From: Siccirubricoccus soli | GTDB lineage: Bacteria; Pseudomonadota; Alphaproteobacteria; Acetobacterales; Acetobacteraceae | Assembly: GCF_024178315.1 (NCBI RefSeq) | Contig: NZ_JAMZIK010000093.1 | Location: 1 to 37,179, forward strand | Direction of reading: 5' to 3' | Length of the DNA stretch: 37,179 bases | Shown here: positions 19,960-26,996 of the stretch, piece by piece | Layout of the letters: each line of letters begins with the position of its first letter | Numbering within the stretch: position 1 is the stretch's first letter | Translations under genes and position numbers: made by a program | The notes under the pieces: generated by a model | What the model saw: only the letters and a program-made list of their open reading frames with translations | Told to the model about the DNA's origin: nothing | Databases searched by the model: none

Positions 19960-20820
19960 ATGCGGCTTGTCCTGCGGCGCGCTGTGCTTGCGTTACTCCT
20001 GCTGGGCCTGGCCGCCGCGCCCTCCCTGGCGCAATCCCGCGTGGAGCGCGGCCGCTACCTGGTGGAGGTGATCGCCGCCTGCGGCAATTGCCACACCCCG
20101 AAGGGGCCGAACGGCCCGCTGCCGGGCATGAACCTCGCCGGCAATTTCGTGGTGGAGGACAATTCCGACTTCCGCGCCGTGGCGCCGAACATCACGCCGG
20201 ACCGTGCCACCGGCATCGGCGCCTGGACCGATGCCCAGCTCATGCGCGCGATCCGGGAGGGGATCCGGCCCGATGGCAGCCTCATCGGCCCACCCATGCC
20301 CTTCGAATTCTACCGCGGCCTGGCGGATGAGGATCTGGCGGCCATGGTCGCCTATCTGCGGACGGTGCGGCCGGTCGCCAACGCCTCGGAGAAATCCACC
20401 TACCGCATGCCGCTGCCGCCCTCCTATGGGCCGCCGGTGCAGCGCGTCACGGCACCGCCGCGCAGCGACCGGGTGGCCTATGGCGCCTATCTGGCGGGGC
20501 CGGTGGCGCATTGCATGGAATGCCACACCCCCTTCGGCGCCACGCCCGGCCACCGGGACATGGCGCGGGCGGGGGTCGGCGGCCAGGCCTTCAACGGGCC
20601 CTGGGGCGTCAGCGTGGCCAGCAACATCACCCCGGCGCGGCATACCGGCCTCGGCCTCTGGACCGATGCGGAGATCGAGCGGGCGATCCGCCGCGGCATC
20701 TCCCGCGATGGGCGGCAGCTCTTCCCGCCCATGGGATTCGCGCATTACGCCGCGATCTCGCCGGCCGACATGGCGGCCCTGATCGCCTATCTGCGCAGCC
20801 TGCCGGCGATCGAGCGGTAA
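19960..20820 (+). CDS. Dihaem cytochrome c, periplasmic
   Basis: Exported electron carrier of 286 residues. The signal peptide (RRAVLALLLLGLAAAPSLAQ) ends near residue 25. Two class I haem-binding motifs follow, C41-GN-C44-H45 and C185-ME-C188-H189, each heading a similar repeat (GRYL..., then NITPDRATGIG or NITPARHTGLG, then the PPMPF or PPMGF methionine region). This is the layout of cytochrome subunits that accept electrons from membrane dehydrogenases such as gluconate or alcohol dehydrogenase, but no such dehydrogenase is next to it. GGGAGG stands seven bases before the ATG. The partner enzyme is unknown. Confidence 0.9.
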   Translation: MRLVLRRAVLALLLLGLAAAPSLAQSRVERGRYLVEVIAACGNCHTPKGPNGPLPGMNLAGNFVVEDNSDFRAVAPNITPDRATGIGAWTDAQLMRAIREGIRPDGSLIGPPMPFEFYRGLADEDLAAMVAYLRTVRPVANASEKSTYRMPLPPSYGPPVQRVTAPPRSDRVAYGAYLAGPVAHCMECHTPFGATPGHRDMARAGVGGQAFNGPWGVSVASNITPARHTGLGLWTDAEIERAIRRGISRDGRQLFPPMGFAHYAAISPADMAALIAYLRSLPAIER

Positions 20821-20829
20821 GTTGCGGGA

Positions 20830-20963
20830 GGGCTCCCCCAACCCCCACCCCGCCAAGGGCCGAAGGGGCTTTTGGAACCCTTGAGTCGTAGGCGCATCGG
20901 TTCGGCCAGCGAGGCTGGATTCGTGGTTTCCAGAGGCCCTTCGGCCTTTGGTGGGGGGAGCCC
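20830..20963. repeat. Long imperfect inverted repeat after the cytochrome gene
   Basis: The left arm (20830-20880) and right arm (20925-20963) share GGGCTCCCCC, GGCCGAAGGG and TGGAA-type blocks in inverted order. The left arm carries about 13 extra bases (an ACCCCC-rich insertion), and about 45 bases form the loop. It could fold into a cruciform or a long RNA hairpin between the cytochrome c and acyl-CoA dehydrogenase genes and may insulate them. It is unlike the bipartite repeat at 26901 but resembles in style the GC-rich pair at 34739. Confidence 0.6.
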
Positions 20964-21042
20964 GAGGGGGGCAAAGCCTCCCCCGGACGCCTTGCCAGCC
21001 CCGTCCCCCGGCCGTAATCGGGGTGGCCGGAGGAATTTCCCC

Positions 21043-22212
21043 ATGGATCAGCCCCTCATCGCCGCCGACCCGCATGCCGAGATCCGGGAGGAAGTGGCCA
21101 AGCTCTGCGCCCGCTTCCCCGGGGAATACTGGCGCAAGGTGGACCGGGAGCGTGCCTACCCCACCGAATTCGTTCAGGCCCTGACCGAGGCCGGCTATCT
21201 CGGCGCCCTGATCCCCGAGGAGTATGGCGGCGCCGGCCTGCCGCTCTCGGCCGCGGCCGCGATCCTCGAGGAGATCCACCGCTCCGGCGGCAATGCCGGC
21301 GCCTGCCATGCCCAGATGTACATCATGGGCACCATCCTCCGGCACGGCTCGCCGGAGCAGAAGGCGAAGTACCTGCCGAAGATCGCCAGCGGCGAGCTGC
21401 GCCTGCAGGCCTTCGGCGTGACCGAGCCGACCAGCGGCACCGACACCACCGCCCTGCGCACCGTGGCGAAGCGCGAGGGCGACAACTACATCGTCAACGG
21501 CCAGAAGATCTGGACCAGCCGGGCGGAGCATTCCGACCTGATGCTGCTGCTGGCCCGCACCACCCCGCGCGACCAGGTGGCGAAGAAGACGGAAGGCCTG
21601 TCCACCTTCATCGTGGACATGAAGGCGGCGCTGGGGAACGGCCTGACCATCCGCCCCATCCGCACCATGATGAACCACAACACCACCGAGGTCTTCTTCG
21701 ACAACATGGTGGTGCCGGCGGCGAACCTCGTCGGCCAGGAAGGCAAGGGCTTCCGCTACATCCTGGACGGCATGAACGCCGAGCGGCTGCTGATCTCCTC
21801 CGAGAGCATCGGCGACGCCAAGTGGTTCATCAGGAAGGCAGTGGACTACAGCAAGGAGCGCGTGCTGTTCGGCCGGCCGATCGGTCAGAACCAGGGCGTC
21901 CAATTCCCCATCGCCCGCGCCTATGCGCAGATGCGCGCCGCCGAGGCGCTGCTGAAGACCGGCCTGGAGAAGTTCGAGGCCGGGCTGCCCTGCGGCGAGG
22001 AGGCGAACATGTCGAAGATGCTCGCCGCCGAGGCCGCCTGGGCCGCGGCCGAGGCCTGCATCCAGACCCATGGCGGCTTCGGCTTCGCCGAGGAATACGA
22101 TGTGGAGCGGAAATACCGCGAGGCGCGGCTCTACCAGGTGGCGCCGATCAGCACCAACCTGGTGCTGAGCTATATCGGCGAGCACGTGCTCGGCATGCCG
22201 CGGAGCTACTGA
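21043..22212 (+). CDS. Acyl-CoA dehydrogenase
   Basis: FAD enzyme that introduces the alpha-beta double bond in an acyl-CoA; 389 residues, usual length. Visible are the helical N-domain, the FAD/substrate segment FGVTEPTSGTDT (124-135), NGQKIWTSRAEHSDL, and the C-terminal helical domain with THGGFGFAEEYDVER. The usual catalytic EGT(S/N)EI segment reads APIST. A glutamate at E247 (NAERLLIS) stands where isovaleryl-CoA dehydrogenase has its base, so branched or unusual substrates are likely (inference). The start is the ATG at 21043 behind GGAGG. Two bases after its stop a small exported protein gene begins, then a CoA-transferase: one operon. Confidence 0.93.
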   Translation: MDQPLIAADPHAEIREEVAKLCARFPGEYWRKVDRERAYPTEFVQALTEAGYLGALIPEEYGGAGLPLSAAAAILEEIHRSGGNAGACHAQMYIMGTILRHGSPEQKAKYLPKIASGELRLQAFGVTEPTSGTDTTALRTVAKREGDNYIVNGQKIWTSRAEHSDLMLLLARTTPRDQVAKKTEGLSTFIVDMKAALGNGLTIRPIRTMMNHNTTEVFFDNMVVPAANLVGQEGKGFRYILDGMNAERLLISSESIGDAKWFIRKAVDYSKERVLFGRPIGQNQGVQFPIARAYAQMRAAEALLKTGLEKFEAGLPCGEEANMSKMLAAEAAWAAAEACIQTHGGFGFAEEYDVERKYREARLYQVAPISTNLVLSYIGEHVLGMPRSY

Positions 22213-22214
22213 GC

Positions 22215-22577
22215 ATGGGCGGGGGGATGCGGGGCCTCCTGGCCCTGGCGGCATGCGCCCTTGCCGGCACCGCTCTGGCGCAGAGCGCCGACGCGCCCAA
22301 TCGCGGCCTGCGCGTGCCGGAGCAGGGGGAGACGACCAATCGCGGCCTCCGGTTGCCGGACCAGGCGGAGCCGCCCGCCCGCGGCCTCCGCATGCCGGAA
22401 GCGGCGCCCGTGGCCGCCGCCCCGGCCGCGACCCGGGCCAGCGCCGCCGCCGGCGCACCCGTGATGACCGAGGCAGCGGCCGCCTGCCTCCTCCGCCACG
22501 GCGCCAAGGCGGCGGGCAACACCGAAGCCTGGCGGGATATCCGCCGCATCTGCAGCCTCTATCCGGGGATCCAATAG
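22215..22577 (+). CDS. Small exported protein with RGLR-xP repeats, unknown function
   Basis: A 120-residue protein that I do not recognise. The N-terminus (GLLALAACALAGTALA) is a signal peptide, most likely cut after ALA at residue 22; LAAC at 11-14 also fits a lipobox but the hydrophobic stretch before it is short. Residues 29-64 are three tandem 13-residue units, each starting (N/A)RGLR(V/L/M)P(E/D), matched by 39-base repeats at 22299, 22338 and 22377. An alanine-rich linker follows, then a compact C-terminus with two cysteines (AACLLRHGAKA, IRRICSLYP). GGAG lies nine bases before the ATG at 22215; an ATG at 22227 is an alternative. It is wedged between two cytoplasmic acyl-CoA enzymes with gaps of two and three bases. 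Confidence 0.75.
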   Translation: MGGGMRGLLALAACALAGTALAQSADAPNRGLRVPEQGETTNRGLRLPDQAEPPARGLRMPEAAPVAAAPAATRASAAAGAPVMTEAAAACLLRHGAKAAGNTEAWRDIRRICSLYPGIQ

Positions 22578-22580
22578 GCG

Positions 22581-23711
22581 ATGGCCGGCAACCAGCCCCT
22601 CAAGGGCCTTCTCGTCGTCTCGATGGAGCAGGCCGTCGCGGCGCCTTACTGCGCCTCCCGCCTCGCCGATGCCGGCGCCCGCGTCATCAAGATCGAGCGG
22701 CCGGAGGGCGATTTCGCCCGGGCCTATGACGCGGTGGCCAAGGGCCAGTCCAGCTACTTCGTCTGGCTGAACCGCGGCAAGGAAAGTATCTGCCTCGACA
22801 TCAAGAACCCCGAGGACAAGGCCCTCCTCTCCCGCCTCATCGCCAAGGCCGACGTCTTCATCCAGAATCTCGCCCCCGGCGCCATGCAGCGCGCCGGCTT
22901 CGGCTCGGCGGAGCTGCGGGAGAAGCATCCCCGCCTCATCACCCTCGACATCTCCGGCTATGGCGACGAGGGCGACTACGCCGCGATGAAGGCCTATGAC
23001 CTGCTGGTGCAGGCGGAGACCGGCCTCGCCTATGTCACCGGCCGGGCCGAGGGACCGGGCCGCGTCGGCGTCTCCTGCTGCGACATCGCCTGCGGCATGT
23101 ACAGCTACCAGGCGGTGCTGGAGGCGCTGCTGGAGCGCGGCATCACCGGCCGCGGCAAGGGCCTTGCCGTCTCCCTCTTCGACGGCATGGCGGATTGGAT
23201 GACGGTGCCGCTGCTGCAATACGAGGGTACGGGGAAGAACCCGCCGCGCATCGGCCTCGCCCACCCCTCCATCTGTCCCTATGGCGCCTTCGAGACGAAG
23301 GATGGCTTCCCCGTCCTCATCGCCATCCAGAACGAGCGGGAATGGGCCAGCTTCTGCGCCCATTTCCTCGAAGAGCCCGACCTGCCGCAGAAGGAGGGCT
23401 TCCGGGTGAACAATGAGCGGGTGGCGCACCGGCCGATGGTCGATGCCCATATCGCCCGCATGTTCGCCAGCCTGACGCGGGAGGAATGCGCCGCGAAGCT
23501 CCGCCGCGCCAACACCGCCTATGGCTTCGTGAATGATTGCGAGGGGCTGCGCACCCATCCGGCGCTGCGCCGGGTGACGGTGGAGACGGAGAAGGGCCCG
23601 ATCGCCATCGGCGCACCGCCGGCCCGCCTTTCCGACGGGCCGCGCCAGCTTGGCCCGGTGCCCGCCCTCGGCCAGCATTCGGCGGCCATCCGGGCGGAAT
23701 TCGCCGCCTGA
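22581..23711 (+). CDS. CaiB/BaiF-type (class III) CoA-transferase
   Basis: Moves CoA between carboxylic acids; cytoplasmic, normally an interlocked dimer. 376 residues, slightly shorter than formyl-CoA transferase. The N-terminal Rossmann part begins GLLVVSMEQAVAAPYCASRLADAGA. The family segment KAYDLLVQAETG places the catalytic aspartate at about D140, and the SLFDGMADWM and PYGAFETKDGF blocks follow. It begins three bases after the repeat-protein stop. With the acyl-CoA dehydrogenase two genes upstream, it suggests activation of an organic acid to a CoA thioester followed by dehydrogenation. The acid is not identifiable. Confidence 0.92.
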   Translation: MAGNQPLKGLLVVSMEQAVAAPYCASRLADAGARVIKIERPEGDFARAYDAVAKGQSSYFVWLNRGKESICLDIKNPEDKALLSRLIAKADVFIQNLAPGAMQRAGFGSAELREKHPRLITLDISGYGDEGDYAAMKAYDLLVQAETGLAYVTGRAEGPGRVGVSCCDIACGMYSYQAVLEALLERGITGRGKGLAVSLFDGMADWMTVPLLQYEGTGKNPPRIGLAHPSICPYGAFETKDGFPVLIAIQNEREWASFCAHFLEEPDLPQKEGFRVNNERVAHRPMVDAHIARMFASLTREECAAKLRRANTAYGFVNDCEGLRTHPALRRVTVETEKGPIAIGAPPARLSDGPRQLGPVPALGQHSAAIRAEFAA

Positions 23712-23747
23712 AGCCCGGGGGCCTCGCACGCCCTCCAGACCCCGACA

Positions 23748-23796
23748 CAGCCTGCGCGCTGATGGATCACGGCGTGGTCCATCAGCGCGCAGGCTG
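23748..23796. terminator. Perfect 19-base-pair palindrome between convergent genes
   Basis: CAGCCTGCGCGCTGATGGA and its exact complement flank an 11-base centre in which further pairs form (TCAC with GTGG), leaving a tiny loop. It lies 37 bases after the CoA-transferase stop and 31 before the end of the minus-strand GGDEF gene. A bidirectional terminator or RNA stabiliser is likely, although no T-run follows on either strand. Confidence 0.55.
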
Positions 23797-23826
23797 CCGT
23801 TTCGTGTTCCGGGGCAGGAGAGCCGG

Positions 23827-25116
23827 TCAGGACGGCCTCACCCGGCCGGACGCCGTCCTCTCGGCGGAGCGCAACTCGCCGGCGCAGAGGCTGCGGTTCC
23901 GCCCACGCGCCTTGGCGACATAGAGCGCGGCATCCGCCTGCCGCAGCAGCGTCCCGAAATCCCGGCCATCGATGGGGAAGGCGGCGATGCCGATGCTGAC
24001 CGTTACCTGCCGCTCCAGCCCCTCATGGCGCTCATCCTCCACCGCGCGGCGGATGCGTTCGGCCAGGATCAGGGCGCCCGGCTGCGCCTCTGCGCAGAGC
24101 AGCACGAATTCCTCGCCGCCATAGCGGAAGAGCTGATCTTCCGCGCGCTTCGCACGCCCGATCGTGCCGGCCACCGCCTGGATCACCCGATCGCCCTCGG
24201 GATGGCCGTGGCGGTCGTTGATCGCCTTGAAATGGTCGATGTCGATCATCATCAGGCTGGCCGGCCGGCCGATGGCCAGCGCAGCCTGCAGCATGGCCGG
24301 CCCCTTCGCCTCGAGCTGCCCGCGATCCTCGGCGCCGGTCAGCGGGTCCTTGCCGAACCGCGCCACCAGCTGCTCATAGCGGTGGCGGTAGGTGAGGCGG
24401 TCGAAGATGTCGGCCACGGCCTGGGGCGGGTCGCGCGGTTCGCTGCGCTCGCAGACGCGCAGGTAGAGGCCGAGGGCCAGGCTGAAGAAGGCCGAGGCCC
24501 CCATCTTGGCGATCCAGCCGCCCCAGAGCGCCGAGACCGGGACGCCGGAGATCAAATGCAGCCCCATGAAGAAGCTGAGCTGGTCGAAGCTGAGCACCAG
24601 TGCCAGGCTGAGGAAGATCCGCCCGAGCAGGGTGCGCGTCACCCAGACGCCGAGCCTTTCGTAGAGGATGACGATCGCCAGCAGGTCGATGTAGAGCAGG
24701 AAGGTGCCCCACAGCATCAGCAGGCCCATCTGGTCGAGGAAGCGCAGATCCGGGTTGTAGCCGGGCAGCGTCGCGGGATCGCCGTAGAAGCGGAGGATCA
24801 GCGCCAGCACCACCATGAGGACGTTGCCGTAGAGCAGGCCATAGACCGGCTGGCGCATGCTCTCCGCATCCTCCTTGATGTAGAGCAGCAGGAAGAAGGC
24901 CAGCTTGCCGGTGAACATCACGGTGGAGCCGGGGGAGATCAGCCCGAAGGGCAGTTCGATGAAGAAGACAGCGGCCAGGTAGGTCTCGAGGAAATGCATC
25001 GCGCCGAGGATGCAGTAGAAGACGCCGATGCCGATGGTCCTGCGGACGCGGAAGATGCCCGCCATCGCCACCAGATAGACAGCTGCCTGCACCAGCAGGA
25101 TGAATGAACCGTACAT
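23827..25116 (-). CDS. Membrane diguanylate cyclase with seven-helix N-terminal domain
   Basis: Makes cyclic di-GMP from two GTP. Residues 1-225 hold about seven hydrophobic helices with a family-like run (GAMHFLETYLAAVFF, then SPGSTVMFTGKLAFFLLLY), which loosely recalls transporter-type VUT domains and may sense a ligand or the membrane state. The catalytic domain spans about 255-412: metal aspartate in IDIDHFK, active site GGEEF at 333-337, and the inhibitory site RAED at 324-327 spaced exactly five residues before it. Both activity and product inhibition are therefore predicted. DPLTG is kept but the usual following N(R/R) reads AEDR. No clear Shine-Dalgarno sequence. It stands alone. Confidence 0.9.
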   Translation of the reverse strand: MYGSFILLVQAAVYLVAMAGIFRVRRTIGIGVFYCILGAMHFLETYLAAVFFIELPFGLISPGSTVMFTGKLAFFLLLYIKEDAESMRQPVYGLLYGNVLMVVLALILRFYGDPATLPGYNPDLRFLDQMGLLMLWGTFLLYIDLLAIVILYERLGVWVTRTLLGRIFLSLALVLSFDQLSFFMGLHLISGVPVSALWGGWIAKMGASAFFSLALGLYLRVCERSEPRDPPQAVADIFDRLTYRHRYEQLVARFGKDPLTGAEDRGQLEAKGPAMLQAALAIGRPASLMMIDIDHFKAINDRHGHPEGDRVIQAVAGTIGRAKRAEDQLFRYGGEEFVLLCAEAQPGALILAERIRRAVEDERHEGLERQVTVSIGIAAFPIDGRDFGTLLRQADAALYVAKARGRNRSLCAGELRSAERTASGRVRPS

Positions 25117-25486
25117 AAGGCGTGCATGCCCCCAAGAGCGATCCGGATGCCGTTCCTACCCTGGCGACCGGACATCTTCGGCCGCGGCGCTTGGCCATCG
25201 CCGGCGAAGGCGGAATGACGGAACGATCCAGACCAGGCAGGCCTCTTAACAGGATCATTCCCGCGCGACCAAACAACCGCGACGATTTCCGACAGCGCCG
25301 TGGCCTGCCACTGCCTGGCGGCGGGACGCTGTCTCAGCCGCCCCAGTTGGCGGCAATGCGCTGTGGGAGCGGGAATGCGGCGTGGCCGGAGTGCGGCGGG
25401 CGGCCTCTCCCTGGCCGCGGGGGCAACGTAGGCCGTAGCCACGGCCCGCAACCTGCCGTAGCATCTCGCGAACATGCCGCAGCATG

Positions 25487-25506
25487 CTGAATTCAGTGAA
25501 TTTCAG
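25487..25506. promoter_or_regulatory. AT-rich repeated dyad upstream of the GGDEF gene and small RNA
   Basis: A perfect ten-base palindrome CTGAATTCAG is directly followed by TGAATTTCAG, a near copy. It stands out in GC-rich surroundings and lies between the divergent GGDEF gene and the small-RNA promoter. A regulator binding site is plausible but unproven. The rest of 25117-25486 shows nothing I can name. Confidence 0.3.
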
Positions 25507-25537
25507 TCGCGGGGCTCGGCGATTTTGCTCCGGCTTA

Positions 25538-25600
25538 TGCTGCGATGCAAAAATCCTCTTGCAGGGCCCGGCCTCGATCCTTAGATTGTGCATCGCAGCA
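25538..25600. repeat. Inverted repeat bracketing the small-RNA promoter
   Basis: TGCTGCGATGCA (25538-25549) and its exact complement TGCATCGCAGCA (25589-25600) flank the -35 and -10 boxes at 25559-25586. Centres are 51 bases apart, close to five helical turns. Each arm is itself a partial dyad (TGCnnCGnnGCA). Confidence 0.7.
25559..25586 (+). promoter_or_regulatory. Candidate promoter of the small RNA
   Basis: TTGCAG (-35, 25559-25564), a 16-base spacer and TTAGAT (-10, 25581-25586). Initiation would fall near 25593, within the right arm of the inverted repeat. It is the best-placed promoter for the orphan terminator downstream. Confidence 0.45.
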
Positions 25601-25681
25601 ACACGGCCTCGCCGGGTTGTCTGTCTTTCTTGGACGTTTCCTCCCTAAACTCGGCGGTGCCGCAAGGCACCGCCTTTTTTT
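25593..25681 (+). ncRNA. Small regulatory RNA, suhB/MmgR-like in form
   Basis: No protein gene reads into the strong plus-strand terminator at 25653-25681, so a short transcript of about 90 bases is inferred. Three hairpins can be drawn. The first is CAAC-A-CGGC around CTC (25598-25618). The second has a GTTT/AAAC stem that displays CCTCCCT in its loop (about 25636-25650). The third is the terminator. A loop-borne CCTCCC pairs with Shine-Dalgarno sequences and is the hallmark of several alphaproteobacterial sRNA families. The stretch CTTTCTTGGACGTTTCCTCC resembles what I recall of the suhB (MmgR) family, but this is from memory. The 5' end is predicted from the promoter, not seen. Confidence 0.6.
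25653..25681 (+). terminator. Intrinsic terminator
   Basis: A perfect nine-base-pair stem GGCGGTGCC/GGCACCGCC with tetraloop GCAA is followed by seven T. It is the only textbook intrinsic terminator in the window. It ends a plus-strand transcript and may also serve the convergent amidohydrolase gene ending at 25706, although no T-run follows on the minus strand. Confidence 0.93.
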
Positions 25682-25705
25682 CGCCCGGGCGGGAGGGAGA
25701 GGCGT

Positions 25706-26590
25706 TCAGCGCAGCAGGGTCCAGTCGGCTTCTGCCAGATGGCGGATCAGCCGCGTGAGATCGGACATCAGCCGCGCCATGCCAGGCAGACGCTCGATCC
25801 GCAGCTCATCCATGTAGAGCGGCCGCGCTACCTCGATCTGCAGCGCATGCACCCGCTCCCGTGGCCGGCCGTAATGCCGGGTGACGTAGCCGCCGGCATA
25901 GGGATCGTTGCGGCGGACCCGGTAGCCCATCTCCTGCAGCGCTTCCTCCGCCAGCCGCGTAGCGCGGGGGGCGCAGGCGGTGCCATGGGCGTCGCCCAGC
26001 ACGAAATCCGGCGGGCTGGCGGCCTGGGCCGGATGGGTCGGCATGGAATGGCAGTCGATCAGCAGGCAGTAGCCGAACTCCGCCCGTGTCTCGGCGATCA
26101 GCGCCGCCAGCGCCGCGTGGTAGGGCTGCCAGAAGCGGCGGATACGGTCCTCCGCCTCGGCGAAGGTCAGCTTGTGGCGATAGACCGGCTCCCCCGTCGC
26201 CACCACCCGGGCGATGGTGCCGAGCCCGGCGCCGACCCGGGGGCTGGCGGTGTTCACCCAGGCCGGCAGCGGCCCGTCGAACATGTTCGGGTCCAACTCC
26301 CAGGGTTCCCGGTTCACGTCGCAGAAGACGCGGGGAAAGGTGGCGGCCAGCAAGGGCGCGCCGAATTGCGGGGCGGCGGCAAAGAGCTCGTCGACGAAGC
26401 CATCCTCGCTCTTGCGCAGCGCCACCGGATCCAGCCGGGCTGCGGCGACGAATTCCGGCGGGTAGCACCGGCCGGAATGCGGGGAGGCGAAGACCAGCGG
26501 CACGGTCTGCCGCGCCGGCCTCGTCAGCAGATAGGGCAGCGGGTCCGAGACCTCGGCCAGGGCGGGGGCGAAATCGGGGGGCAGATCCAT
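25706..26590 (-). CDS. N-formylglutamate amidohydrolase family protein
   Basis: Zinc hydrolase family that splits N-formylglutamate or related N-acyl amino acids; 294 residues. Recognisable blocks are VFASPHSGRCYPPEF, SEDGFVDELF, the metal region LLIDCHSMP and RNDPYAGGYVTRHYGRP near the C-terminus. No histidine-degradation genes are adjacent, so the physiological substrate is open. I chose the ATG at 26590; a GTG seven codons upstream is possible, and neither has a strong Shine-Dalgarno sequence. Convergent with the small RNA and divergent from tRNA-Val. Confidence 0.88.
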   Translation of the reverse strand: MDLPPDFAPALAEVSDPLPYLLTRPARQTVPLVFASPHSGRCYPPEFVAAARLDPVALRKSEDGFVDELFAAAPQFGAPLLAATFPRVFCDVNREPWELDPNMFDGPLPAWVNTASPRVGAGLGTIARVVATGEPVYRHKLTFAEAEDRIRRFWQPYHAALAALIAETRAEFGYCLLIDCHSMPTHPAQAASPPDFVLGDAHGTACAPRATRLAEEALQEMGYRVRRNDPYAGGYVTRHYGRPRERVHALQIEVARPLYMDELRIERLPGMARLMSDLTRLIRHLAEADWTLLR

Positions 26591-26684
26591 ATGCACCCCG
26601 GATGAAGCCACAGCCGCCGCCCGCTGTCACCCGTGGTGACGCACGCTGACCGAAATGGCAGGCCTGCTCCGCGCGAGCTCGGGC

Positions 26685-26713
26685 TTGCCTCTGCCGCCGC
26701 CCCAGGCTACACA
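26685..26713 (+). promoter_or_regulatory. Promoter of tRNA-Val
   Basis: TTGCCT (26685-26690), a spacer of exactly 17 bases and TACACA (26708-26713), with initiation expected near 26720, ten bases before the tRNA. Confidence 0.6.
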
Positions 26714-26729
26714 GCCGGCCCCGGGCGAT

Positions 26730-26804
<75 letters not shown>

Positions 26805-26900
26805 TTCGCCCCAGTTTTCCTCTGATTTCAGCGAGTTATGCAGGTGATGCCGCGCCGCTGCGTGGCTTGTGGCCCTGTGGCAACCCGCACGACCCGTTGT

Positions 26901-26989
26901 CCTGCCGCGGCCTCGCCGCGGCAGGCTGTGCGAGGCGCCGGCCGCCCGGCACCTCGGGCCCCACGACGGCGCACAGCGGCGTCGTGGGG
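26901..26989. repeat. Bipartite hairpin repeat, copy B (best preserved)
   Basis: An 11-base-pair hairpin (CCTGCCGCGGC with GCCGCGGCAGG, loop CTC) is followed by CTGTGCGAGGC and a second perfect ten-base-pair hairpin (CCCCACGACG with CGTCGTGGGG, loop containing GCGCACAGC). The second hairpin ends seven bases from the stop codon of the minus-strand thiolase gene. Architecture and orientation match the copies at 2166, 28664 and 32128. Confidence 0.75.
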
Positions 26990-26996
26990 ATCGGGG

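Noticed and set aside
20872-21042. In-frame extension of the acyl-CoA dehydrogenase from a TTG at 20872
   Set aside because: It translates the palindromic repeat into a proline/glycine-rich tail; the ATG at 21043 has a strong GGAGG.
22299-22409. CRISPR-like short repeats
   Set aside because: The 39-base units are in-frame coding repeats with no spacers. No CRISPR array was seen anywhere in the window.
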